This document shows positions 1-6,352 of a stretch of 42,738 nt of DNA, one piece after another; positions within the stretch are counted from its first letter, which is position 1; each line of letters begins with the position of its first letter. Position numbers and translations under genes: made by a program. The stretch covers positions 1-42,738 of the forward strand of contig NZ_JABXKJ010000186.1 of assembly GCF_017115085.1 (NCBI RefSeq), in the 5' to 3' direction. This stretch comes from Nostoc sp. NMS7. Lineage in GTDB: Bacteria > Cyanobacteriota > Cyanobacteriia > Cyanobacteriales > Nostocaceae. Under the pieces are notes generated by a model. The model was not told where the DNA came from and did no database searches. It worked only from the letters and a program-made list of their open reading frames with translations.

Positions 1-76
1 TTGTTCTACATTGCTTTATGCATTTTTCGTTCTACTTGTCAATGCGTAAGTCCTGGACTTTCCTTATTTGACACAA

Positions 77-109
77 GAGGATATTTTGGCTTGCCTAAGT
101 TATGCGGCT
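77..109. repeat. 33-nt direct repeat, left copy
   Basis: This stretch matches 463-495 at 28 of 33 positions, from GAGGATATTTTGG to TATGCGGCT. The right copy is the leader immediately before the ATG of the DUF29 gene. Here no DUF29 coding sequence follows, so this copy looks like a leftover leader. The two copies bracket the BrnA-like antitoxin gene. The alignment was done by eye. Confidence 0.7.
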
Positions 110-206
110 GATCGAGAAGGGCAAATGCTGACAATGCAAACGTGAAGTTATTGTTTGACAAAAATCCAAATTTGGGAGTTTTGACACTGTATTAGATTTA
201 GAAACT

Positions 207-464
207 ATGGAAACTGAGTATGATTTTAGTCAGGGTAAGCGGGGAGCAATTGAACCAACACCAACAGGTAAAATTAGAATTACAATTCGCCTAGATGATG
301 AAGTACTAGCATGGTTTCGTGACCAAGTTCACGCAGCAGGTGGGGGAAATTACCAAACTTTGATTAACGATGCTTTGCGTGAGTATATTCAGCAGTGCCG
401 TGAACCGTTAGAAGAGACATTACGGCGAGTATTGCGAGAGGAACTTGAGCGCATCGTAAAATGA
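207..464 (+). CDS. BrnA-like (ribbon-helix-helix) antitoxin
   Basis: An 85-residue protein with the BrnA/CopG-type pattern: a beta strand KIRITIRLDDEVLAWFR at residues 22-38, a glycine-rich turn with NYQTLINDALREYI, and a charged C-terminal helix. Proteins of this family bind operator DNA as dimers through the ribbon and neutralise a BrnT ribonuclease toxin. In known brnTA loci the toxin gene lies just upstream, but no BrnT-like frame is visible in bases 1-206, so this antitoxin appears to be an orphan. It ends 31 bases before the start of a broken DUF29 gene. Family assignment is good; a function without its toxin is unknown. Confidence 0.75.
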   Translation: METEYDFSQGKRGAIEPTPTGKIRITIRLDDEVLAWFRDQVHAAGGGNYQTLINDALREYIQQCREPLEETLRRVLREELERIVK

Positions 465-495
465 GGATATTTTGGTTTATCTAAACTATGCGGCT
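463..495. repeat. 33-nt direct repeat, right copy (DUF29 leader)
   Basis: This is the partner of 77-109 (28/33 identical). It starts at the stop codon of the BrnA-like gene and ends directly at the DUF29 ATG at 496. The pair suggests that the antitoxin gene was inserted between two leader copies, or that a DUF29 gene was once duplicated and the left copy lost. Confidence 0.7.
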
Positions 496-939
496 ATGAG
501 CGCAACTTATACAGCAGATTTTAATTTGTGGATTGAAGAGACAGCCCAACTATTGCGATCGCATCGCTGGCAAGAAGTTGATGTAGAATATCTGATTGAA
601 GAGGTTGAAGGCTTGGGCAAAAGTGAACGTCGGGCTATTGCCAGTCAACTCATTCGCTTGCTGTTGCATCTGCTCAAGTGGCAATATCAACCCCAGCGTC
701 GCTCAGATAGTTGGCTCGATTCGATCACCGATTCTCGCACCCAAATTGAGTTAGCCATAGAAGATAGTCCTAGTCTTAAAAGCTATCCTACAGAGCAACT
801 TTAGGAAAGTTATCAAAGGGCGCGTCGCCAAGCAGCCAAGCAAACAGAGATGCTAATTTCTGTGTTTCCAGAAGAGTGCCCATATTCTTTAGAGTTAGTC
901 TTGGATGAAGACTGGCTACCAGAAGCAAGCGATATTTGA
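496..939 (+). pseudogene. DUF29 family protein, interrupted by an in-frame TAG
   Basis: DUF29 proteins are about 140-150 residues, common in cyanobacteria, and have no firmly assigned function. The reading frame from ATG 496 shows the family start (YTADFNLWIEETAQLLR), the central VEYLIEEVEGLGKSERRA segment and DSPSLKSYPTEQL. It then meets TAG at 802-804 after 102 codons. The same frame continues for 44 more codons with the family C-terminus (FPEECPYSLELVLDEDWLPE) and stops at 937-939. A single base change therefore splits an otherwise normal gene. It may be a real nonsense mutation or a sequencing error. I chose ATG 496 because everything upstream in this frame is the repeated leader. Confidence 0.75.
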
Positions 940-985
940 TAACTGTAATTGTAACTGTGTGGTATGAAGCGCACAACGCAGCCAG

Positions 986-1153
986 TTAATATGTATTGGT
1001 GAGTCTTGCAAAAGTCGCTTTTACTTCTTCACTAGCAAAGTCTTCAGAATCCGCTTCAGAAATTCCTTTTTGAATCTCCTCGATTTGCCACTGATACATT
1101 TTTAGATAAGCGGCTACCGCCTCATTAAGTACGTAGCTGCGATCGCTATTTTC
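986..1153 (-). pseudogene. Remnant of a ribbon-helix-helix (CopG/ParD-type) antitoxin
   Basis: On the minus strand about 55 codons read ENSDRSYVLNEAVAAYL, then a helix YQWQIEEIQKGISEAD and DFASEEEVKATFARL, ending at TAA. This is the C-terminal two thirds of the small CopG-like antitoxins usually paired with RelE/ParE toxins. A TGA (1154-1156) lies directly upstream in frame and the N-terminal DNA-binding strand is missing, so the gene is truncated. No toxin follows. Dispersed repeats surround it. I am sure of the similarity from motif memory only. Confidence 0.65.
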
Positions 1154-1190
1154 TCAAAGCGCCTTTAGCTTGGAAGCCTTGCACTACACG

Positions 1191-1218
1191 AAAAAAGCCT
1201 GCGTTGGCAAGCTTTTTT
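1191..1218. terminator. Hairpin with A-rich and T-rich arms
   Basis: The arms AAAAAAGC and GCTTTTTT enclose a 12-nt loop. The hairpin could end transcription in either direction, but it lies next to a dead antitoxin fragment with no evident gene feeding it. Weak call. Confidence 0.35.
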
Positions 1219-1256
1219 AGAAAGTTTTGGGAGAGCGATCGCGCCTGTGGAAGGCT

Positions 1257-1281
1257 AAAACTTCAATGCAATGGACAAGCG
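1257..1281 (+). repeat. 25-nt dispersed repeat, copy 1
   Basis: Sequence AAAACTTCAATGCAATGGAC followed by AAGCG. An identical 25-mer is at 2046-2070 and a copy with two changes at 2587-2611. All three lie between toxin-antitoxin-type genes on the plus strand. It has no clear internal dyad. Confidence 0.8.
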
Positions 1282-1373
1282 CACATCACTGTAAATTGAT
1301 TTGAAATAAGGAAACCCAGCACGGCTTACCGCAGGCATCGCAACTGTTACGATAAGCAACAGGAGGGTTTATT

Positions 1374-1595
1374 ATGTCAAATACTGCCCAAGAGATATAC
1401 AGCCAAGTTGTTTGTAACTTGTCACCGACTGAACGGCTACGCTTGGCAACCCTGATTCTAAATGAGCTAGTCGAGCAAAACTTATCTATCATCGACCAAA
1501 GTGATACCTGGACTGAACAAGATCAGCTTGATTTAGCATCCTTCTCCTTAGAGTACGCAACTTCAATTTTCCCTGAAAGCGAGGAGACAGTTTAG
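1374..1595 (+). CDS. Small antitoxin of the PemK/MazF-type pair
   Basis: A 73-residue acidic protein (AQEIYSQVVCNLSPTERLRLATLILNELV region, then an acidic tail ending EESEETV-like). The N-terminal helix pair resembles the short antitoxins that cyanobacteria encode upstream of PemK-like toxins, and its acidic C-terminus suits toxin wrapping. A Shine-Dalgarno-like AGGAGGG stands 7-13 bases upstream of ATG 1374. Its stop codon shares one base with the toxin start (TAGTG), which indicates translational coupling. The family is not one I can name exactly; the role rests on position. Confidence 0.7.
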   Translation: MSNTAQEIYSQVVCNLSPTERLRLATLILNELVEQNLSIIDQSDTWTEQDQLDLASFSLEYATSIFPESEETV

Positions 1596-1966
1596 TGACC
1601 TTCAATCCCGGTGATATAGTCACAGTTGATTTTCCCGGTGTCACTGGTATTAAGCGTCGTCCTGCTGTAGTTCTGTCATCTGCTACTTATCACGCAACTC
1701 GTCTTGATGTGATCATTGGATTGATCACTACTCAGACAACTGGCCTTGGAATTACTGATTACACACTTCAGGATTGGGCAGCAGCAGGTTTGCGGGTTGC
1801 GTCTGTTTTCAAAAGTTTTATTGTCACCTTACCACCCTCAGCTAATTTGGTTTTGATTGGTCACTTGTCAGAAGTTGATTGGAAAGGTGTTCGTGCGTGT
1901 GTCAAGATAGCTCTGACTGAGTTAGATGATTCTAAACCATCATCGCAGGCATCATCTGCTTCATAG
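1595..1966 (+). CDS. PemK/MazF-type toxin (endoribonuclease)
   Basis: A 123-residue protein starting with GTG 1595, coupled to the antitoxin by a one-base overlap and served by GAGGAG at 1581-1586. The N-terminal NPGDIVTVDFPGVTG and KRRPAVVLS (residues 4-28) are the hallmark strands of the PemK/MazF fold, followed by a long insertion-like middle and a C-terminal LIGHLSEVDW. Characterised members cleave mRNA and are neutralised by the upstream antitoxin. Full length, no interruption. This is the one complete toxin-antitoxin pair in the left accessory patch. Confidence 0.85.
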   Translation: MTFNPGDIVTVDFPGVTGIKRRPAVVLSSATYHATRLDVIIGLITTQTTGLGITDYTLQDWAAAGLRVASVFKSFIVTLPPSANLVLIGHLSEVDWKGVRACVKIALTELDDSKPSSQASSAS

Positions 1967-2045
1967 AAATCTATGTATTTTTAGCAACTATTTGTGCGTA
2001 GATGCTTTTAGCGGCAAGCCGCAGGCATCGCATCTGTGGGAAGCT

Positions 2046-2070
2046 AAAACTTCAATGCAATGGACAAGCG
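2046..2070 (+). repeat. 25-nt dispersed repeat, copy 2
   Basis: Identical to 1257-1281. From its right edge it also shares ATGTCTACGA with copy 3 at 2587-2611. Just downstream (2078-2118) is a second dispersed motif, GGTCACTGAGC...CTCGTAGAGAAG, that recurs near 12789-12829. Confidence 0.8.
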
Positions 2071-2188
2071 ATGTCTACGATGGTCACTGAGCTTGCCGGC
2101 AGCGTCTCGTAGAGAAGTGCGGGCTATTCGGTGACGCACTCGGCTTGACGCTAAAATATTAGTCGCAATCTTGTAGAGATGATTAGCG

Positions 2189-2272
2189 ATGAAAATTAAA
2201 GCAGTTATCTGGCAAGAAGACACTGTGTGGTGTGGTTCTCTACCTGCTAATTTACTCATGAACTACTGCTAA
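2189..2272 (+). pseudogene. HicB-type antitoxin remnant
   Basis: From ATG 2189 the frame reads MKIKAVIWQEDTVWCGSLPA, a typical start of HicB-family antitoxins (partially degraded RNase H fold). The frame then leaves the family pattern and stops after 27 residues. The last part overlaps the 3' end of the opposite-strand DUF433 gene. This looks like a deletion junction that removed most of hicB and whatever followed DUF433. The similarity is short, so confidence is moderate. Confidence 0.5.
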
Positions 2273-2498
2273 TTTCTACAATTGCTTCTCCTTGCCGTGC
2301 TGCAAATATCAGACAAGCTTGGATATCTTCAAGTTCGAGATCGGGAAAATCCTCTAAAATATCAGAAACACTGACATTCTCAGCCAACATTTCAAAAATG
2401 TCACTCACAGGAATTCTCATACCTCGAATACAAGGACGACCACCACACTGACCAGGAGTTTGAGTAATGCGAGTCAACAAATCAGCCCTTGGGTTCAT
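2256..2498 (-). CDS. DUF433 domain protein (putative antitoxin)
   Basis: An 80-residue protein with the DUF433 signature: ITQTPGQCGGRPCIRGMRIPVSDIFEML at residues 11-38, then DILEDFPDLELEDIQACLIFAARQGE. DUF433 proteins carry a small helix-turn-helix and are usually encoded just upstream of a DUF5615 PIN-like protein, a presumed toxin. Here an ATG overlaps the stop codon (ATGA) as in such pairs, but the frame that follows (four plausible codons, then antisense of the HicB remnant) is not DUF5615. The partner therefore seems to have been deleted. Confidence 0.8.
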   Translation of the reverse strand: MNPRADLLTRITQTPGQCGGRPCIRGMRIPVSDIFEMLAENVSVSDILEDFPDLELEDIQACLIFAARQGEAIVEISSSS

Positions 2499-2586
2499 GC
2501 AAGTATTTTAATATCAGATATTTTTATCTAACTCTATCCTACAGTTAGGGATCGCACTAATTCCGTGCTTGCCCTGATCTCCAACA

Positions 2587-2611
2587 AAAACTTCAATGCA
2601 ACGGATAAGCG
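2587..2611 (+). repeat. 25-nt dispersed repeat, copy 3
   Basis: Matches copies 1 and 2 except for two transitions (GCAACGGATAAG in place of GCAATGGACAAG). Followed, like copy 2, by ATGTCTACGA. Confidence 0.75.
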
Positions 2612-2750
2612 ATGTCTACGATTTTATCAACATTTCAGAGATCCGATACCTGGCACTGGGGGCTAATAGCAATTAGCTTTTGATCTGATAGCAAAATCCA
2701 GGTTAAAAATTTCGGGGTAAGCAAGTCATAAAGTGAAATAAATTATTGTT

Positions 2751-2930
2751 TAGTCCTCTTGAGAGGACTTTCGCTATTAGCCGTAGGTTTCTAACCTATG
2801 GCGGGTGATGGGTTCAAATGTGAGATTCTAGACTCACGTATTTGCATCATTGCAGAATGTTGGCATTGCCCACACGTCCGCCTCAGAATAAATTCTGCGG
2901 CTCATAGCGAAAGTCATCTGAAGCTGACTA
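2751..2930 (+). ncRNA. ssrS: Probable 6S RNA
   Basis: 6S RNA is a rod-shaped RNA of about 180-190 nt that mimics an open promoter and binds the housekeeping RNA polymerase. This 180-nt stretch has no convincing coding frame but folds end to end. 2751-2777 pairs with 2904-2930: TAGTC, CTT, AGA and a perfect 12-bp block GACTTTCGCTAT/ATAGCGAAAGTC. A central open region follows, with a hairpin on each strand (TAGGTTtctAACCTA at 2784-2798, CAGAATaaATTCTG at 2884-2897). Then comes an apical rod: GGCGG-GTG-a-TGGG (2800-2812) with CCCA-CAC-gt-CCGCC (2869-2882), capped by CAAATGTGAG/CTCACgtATTTG. The 5' bubble strand AGCCGTAGGTTTCTAACC resembles the E. coli 6S bubble (AGCCGAUAUUUC...), from memory. 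A possible -10 (TAAATT, 2739-2744) suits a start at 2751. Gene name by analogy (ssaA in some cyanobacteria). Confidence 0.7.
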
Positions 2931-2998
2931 AACTTCTTATTTTACCCACATTTAGAGGCGAGAAAGGAGTTTATAAAAAGTTTTCCCAATATCAAATC

Positions 2999-3025
2999 CC
3001 CCCACATCTTTGTAGATGCAGGGGG
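2999..3025 (-). terminator. GC-rich hairpin between 6S RNA and the S1-type gene
   Basis: CCCCC-a-CATCT, loop ttgt, AGATG-ca-GGGGG. It stands 51 bases past the stop codon of the minus-strand S1-type gene and about 70 bases past the 3' end of the putative 6S RNA, so it could stop either. It lacks a strong T tract on either strand. Confidence 0.5.
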
Positions 3026-3075
3026 AATTATAAAATAACCCACAACTTGGATTATTAATCAAGCCCATCTCAAAA

Positions 3076-3978
3076 CTATTCAGATGTTTTGTTATTAGCT
3101 CTATTGGCACGCGCTTCAGCCGAAGCCATCACTTCATCAAAATTCTCTAGCACTTCGCCAGGGAAGTTTTCCAAAACTCTGGTAGAAAGAGCAACCCGCC
3201 CTTTACTCTCATCCAAGTCAATAATTACAGCTTTAATTGACTGACCAACTTTAAATACCTTTTCTAAAGATTCAATGAACTTTTGGCTTACCTGCTTGAT
3301 ATGAAGTAAAGCGCCCATCCCACTTAAATCGACAAATACACCAAAAGGTTTGATACCAGTAACTTTGCCTTCGACCAACTGACCTATTTCTAACAAACTG
3401 AAGTTGCTAGAACGAGTTGCTAAACGCTGGGAAAGGATGAGTTTGTTGGTGTTGCGATTAATTTCCAAAAAACCCACAGTTAGATTTTGACCTTTGAGTG
3501 CTTCTAAATTATCACGCTCGGCCAGGTGCGATCGCGGAATAAATCCCCGCAAAGAAAGAATATCGACAGTAACACCACCTTTATTCACACCCATAACCCG
3601 TACTTGCACAGTTTGAGCATTTTCCTGCATTTCGGTCAGTCGTTGCCAGATTTGCTGAATTTCCAACTGCTTTCGAGAAAGGGTGACTTGACCTTCTGCA
3701 TCCTGATCTCGGATAATCAAAAACTCCAGATCCTCTTGCAATGGCAGCACCTCCGATAAATCGGTAACTGCTCTCAAAGAAGCCTCATCGCGCGGCAGAA
3801 AAGCTGACGACTTGCCACCAATATCGACATAGGCTCCATCGTGATCAAGTTGGAACACTTTGCCATGTACAACCTGTCCCTTTTGGAACTGGTAATCGTG
3901 TATTTCTAGTGCTTTGGCAAAATCGTCCATCGTAAACGACGAATTGGCTGTTTGAGAAAGTTTCGATTCGGAATTCAT
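3076..3978 (-). CDS. rpsA: S1 RNA-binding domain protein (30S ribosomal protein S1 type)
   Basis: A 300-residue protein with three S1 (OB-fold) repeats: about residues 32-103 (GQVVHGKVFQLDHDGAYVDIGGK), 120-187 (VRVMGVNKGGVTVDILSLRGFIP) and 200-270 (GQLVEGKVTGIKPFGVFVDLSG). The third carries the best-kept RNA-binding aromatic surface. S1 on the small ribosomal subunit helps load mRNA. Cyanobacteria have short S1 proteins and often two genes; at 300 residues with this N-terminus it resembles the Rps1b type rather than the longer Rps1a (my inference). The charged C-terminal tail (EARANRANNKTSE) is not conserved in form. It appears monocistronic. Confidence 0.85.
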   Translation of the reverse strand: MNSESKLSQTANSSFTMDDFAKALEIHDYQFQKGQVVHGKVFQLDHDGAYVDIGGKSSAFLPRDEASLRAVTDLSEVLPLQEDLEFLIIRDQDAEGQVTLSRKQLEIQQIWQRLTEMQENAQTVQVRVMGVNKGGVTVDILSLRGFIPRSHLAERDNLEALKGQNLTVGFLEINRNTNKLILSQRLATRSSNFSLLEIGQLVEGKVTGIKPFGVFVDLSGMGALLHIKQVSQKFIESLEKVFKVGQSIKAVIIDLDESKGRVALSTRVLENFPGEVLENFDEVMASAEARANRANNKTSE

Positions 3979-4079
3979 GACTTTTGAAGATTAATTGTTA
4001 TTTGATCTGATGCCACTGGAGTTTAGATTGTTATTTGTCCTTTGTCATTTATCTGTAGTTAGGCGATGTGCAACTTAAT

Positions 4080-4116
4080 ATTCTCACCTCTCTCCTTTTA
4101 GGAGAAAGGTGAGAAT
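4080..4116. terminator. Long hairpin, possible terminator
   Basis: ATTCTCACCT-c-TCTCCT, loop ttt, AGGAGA-a-AGGTGAGAAT: 10 plus 6 base pairs, followed on the plus strand by TTTTC. It lies 119 bases past the end of the minus-strand dienelactone hydrolase gene and upstream of the S1-type gene. It may end the hydrolase transcript, or be one of the CTCTCCTTnnnAGGAGAG-type dispersed repeats (compare 32498-32520). Confidence 0.5.
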
Positions 4117-4234
4117 TTTCTTCATTCCCTCTGATGGAAGAGGGCTGAAGGGTTAAATTTGAGTAAAAGTTATACACGGCGTTGTGGTTATTACTAATAA
4201 CAAATGACAAAAAACGAACTTGGCTGTGTATGCT

Positions 4235-4975
4235 TCAGTTCAGTTGACTAAAGAGTTGTTTCACTTGCTCCCAAGCATCAGCCGCAGCTTTAGGATTATA
4301 ACTGGCACGAAGGTCACAGAAAAATCCGTGACCAGCTCCATCGTAGCGAAACAGACGATGAGGAATTTTATATTTTTCTAACTCTGCTTCAATCTCATCT
4401 ACTTGTTCGGCTGGGATGCTAGCATCTTCTTTACCAAAAAAGGCATAGAGACTACCCCTTATTTCGCTGGTGCGGCTGAGAGTAGGAGCGCCACCTCCGG
4501 GTGTGCGGGTGGTAATTCCAGCACCGTAGAAGGAAGCCGTAGCTTTAATATCTGGCAAGGTGGCTGCAAGATATGCGACGTGACCGCCAAAGCAGAAGCC
4601 AATACAGCCAAAACCATCTTTTTTCACTTGAGGCAGATTTTTCAGGTAGTCAATTGCTAATTGAATATCGCTCAATAACTCTGATGCTTGAGTTTGCATA
4701 GCGTAGCTTCTCCCCGTTTCAATATCTTCGGGTGTGTATCCGGTTTCAAAACCAGGAGCAACACGGTCAAAAAGTGCAGGTGCAATCGCTACATATCCAA
4801 GTTTGGCAATCCGTTCTGTAACTTCCCGAATGTGAACATTGACACCAAAAATCTCTTGTAATACCACCACTCCTGGATAAGATCCAGATTCTTTTGGCTC
4901 TGCAAGATTTGCAGACACTTGAACATTATCTTGCAAAAGATTAACCGTTGTGGTAATTATTGCTTGCTCTGTCAT
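4235..4975 (-). CDS. Dienelactone hydrolase family protein
   Basis: A 246-residue cytosolic alpha/beta hydrolase. Visible are Glu41 in QEIFGVN, the nucleophile Cys128 in GFCFGG, Asp184 in GKEDASIP and His216 in GAGHGF, i.e. the Cys-Asp-His triad and the activating Glu of carboxymethylenebutenolidases. Length matches the family (230-250). The family opens the lactone ring of dienelactones in aromatic catabolism, but cyanobacteria usually lack that pathway, so the natural substrate is unknown. It has its own transcript as far as the spacing shows, with a T-rich, AT-rich 336-base region upstream. Confidence 0.9.
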   Translation of the reverse strand: MTEQAIITTTVNLLQDNVQVSANLAEPKESGSYPGVVVLQEIFGVNVHIREVTERIAKLGYVAIAPALFDRVAPGFETGYTPEDIETGRSYAMQTQASELLSDIQLAIDYLKNLPQVKKDGFGCIGFCFGGHVAYLAATLPDIKATASFYGAGITTRTPGGGAPTLSRTSEIRGSLYAFFGKEDASIPAEQVDEIEAELEKYKIPHRLFRYDGAGHGFFCDLRASYNPKAAADAWEQVKQLFSQLN

Positions 4976-5311
4976 AATAATTATTACCAGTGCTATGTGA
5001 TTAGCCGTGTGTTTATTTGATATAACTATGCCAGTATGTCCACGTTTTTTCCAATTAAATTATCAATTACCAATAATCAGCGCATTAAAAATTTTTACCA
5101 GAAAAACTTTATATGTAAATAAAATTTTTTATATGTAATAAATGCCGCTGGACACCAAAATAGTGCTGAGTTAAAAGTGCTGGTAGCGGGGCATTTAGCC
5201 CGTGCTGAGTAGGAAAGCAACACTTAATACTCCCATTCGGCTACGCTCACGGCAAGCCCAATCACCACTGCCCACTGCCCACTCCCCACTTAGTATTCAG
5301 GAGGTTTGCTG
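4976..5311. other. Intergenic region with dispersed repeats
   Basis: The left two thirds is AT-rich and must carry the diverging control signals for the dienelactone hydrolase and the GntR regulator; I cannot pick out a reliable promoter. The right third (about 5220-5290) holds a dispersed element (CGGCTACGCTCACGGCAAG) and a short tandem CACTGCCCACTGCCCACTC of the kind scattered between Nostoc genes. The Shine-Dalgarno CAGGAGG at 5298-5304 belongs to the next gene. Confidence 0.6.
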
Positions 5312-6295
5312 ATGATTCAATTCCGTATTCAGCCAGACAGCGAAATTCCCGCATCAACCCAGCTGTTTAATCAAATCCGGTTTGCGATCGCTTCCCGGCA
5401 ATATCCCCCTGCTTACAAATTGCCAAGTACACGAGCGCTAGCAATGCAAACGGGATTACACCGTAATACCATTAGCAAAGTTTACCGTCAACTGGAGGAA
5501 GATGGATTTGTTGAAAGTATGGCTGGTTCAGGAATTTATGTTCGTCCCCAAGGTCATGAGGGCGGTAGTAGGCTGCAATCACCAATTCTCAAAAAAAATC
5601 CTAATGCTTATCAAGTTGTCCAGAAAGCACTTGATGATTTGCTCTCACAAGGATGTTCACTGAATCAATCCAGAGAGCTATTTTTAGCGGAAATTGACTG
5701 GCGCTTGCGTTGTAGTGCGCGAGTACTGGTTGCAGTTCCATCTTATGACATGGGTGCTGGTGAGTTGATGGTGTATGAATTAGAACTAGCTCTGAAAATA
5801 CCAGTCCAGTTGGTAGCAATGGATGAATTAACAGCTGCGCTAGATAAAACTACCTCAGCGACAGTAGTCACAAGTCGGTATTTTATCAGTAATGTGGAAG
5901 CGATCGCAGCTCCGAAAGCTGCACGGGTAATTCCTCTAGATATCTACGACTACAGCAAAGAACTCAGCCTATTGAAAACCCTACCAAAAGAAAACTGTGT
6001 AGGCATAGTTAGCCTCAGTTCCGGGATTGCCCGCGCCGCAGAAGTCATCCTTCACGGTCTGCGGGGGGATGAACTACTGGTGATGACTTCGCAACCAAAA
6101 GATGCTTATAAACTTCAAGCAATGGTTAAACGGGCTGAGGTAATCATAAGTGACCAAGCCAGTTTTGCGGCAGTGCAAGCAGCAGTGCAAGCAGCCGATG
6201 AAGATATTATTCGTCCACCGAAGCTGATTAAGGTTGAGAATTATATCGGTACTAACTCGATTAACTTGCTAAAACGAGAACTGGGTTTAACTTAA
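5312..6295 (+). CDS. GntR family transcriptional regulator
   Basis: A 327-residue DNA-binding regulator. The N-terminal winged helix-turn-helix of the GntR family spans about residues 7-77: STQLFNQIRFAIASRQY, then LPSTRALAMQTGLHRNTISKVYRQLEEDGFV. The remaining 240 residues are not the aminotransferase domain of MocR proteins (too short, no lysine motif) and not a plain FadR or HutC domain that I recognise. The start is set at ATG 5312 by AGGAGG seven bases upstream; a TTG two codons earlier would lie inside that site. The stop is followed after 57 bases by a FAD monooxygenase in the same direction, so it may control that gene. Confidence 0.85.
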   Translation: MIQFRIQPDSEIPASTQLFNQIRFAIASRQYPPAYKLPSTRALAMQTGLHRNTISKVYRQLEEDGFVESMAGSGIYVRPQGHEGGSRLQSPILKKNPNAYQVVQKALDDLLSQGCSLNQSRELFLAEIDWRLRCSARVLVAVPSYDMGAGELMVYELELALKIPVQLVAMDELTAALDKTTSATVVTSRYFISNVEAIAAPKAARVIPLDIYDYSKELSLLKTLPKENCVGIVSLSSGIARAAEVILHGLRGDELLVMTSQPKDAYKLQAMVKRAEVIISDQASFAAVQAAVQAADEDIIRPPKLIKVENYIGTNSINLLKRELGLT

Positions 6296-6352
6296 TCTCA
6301 AGATAATTCTACCAACATCTTTGAGAGCAACTGATACAGGAGGGATGGGATA

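Noticed and set aside
155..195. Promoter for the BrnA-like gene (TTGACA at 155-160)
   Set aside because: No -10 hexamer at 16-18 bases; the only TATTAG-like box is too far away.
2044..2259. 71-codon minus-strand frame after DUF433, starting at an ATGA overlap
   Set aside because: Apart from a few residues it is antisense to the HicB remnant and dispersed repeats, so it is not a DUF5615 gene.
2752..2769. Stand-alone palindrome AGTCCTCTTGAGAGGACT as an operator
   Set aside because: Its bases fit better into the long-range terminal stem of the RNA at 2751-2930, though it may be an alternative fold.
2798..3058. 86-codon open frame on the plus strand
   Set aside because: It runs through the base-paired arms of the putative 6S RNA and the following GC hairpin; the peptide has no recognisable pattern.
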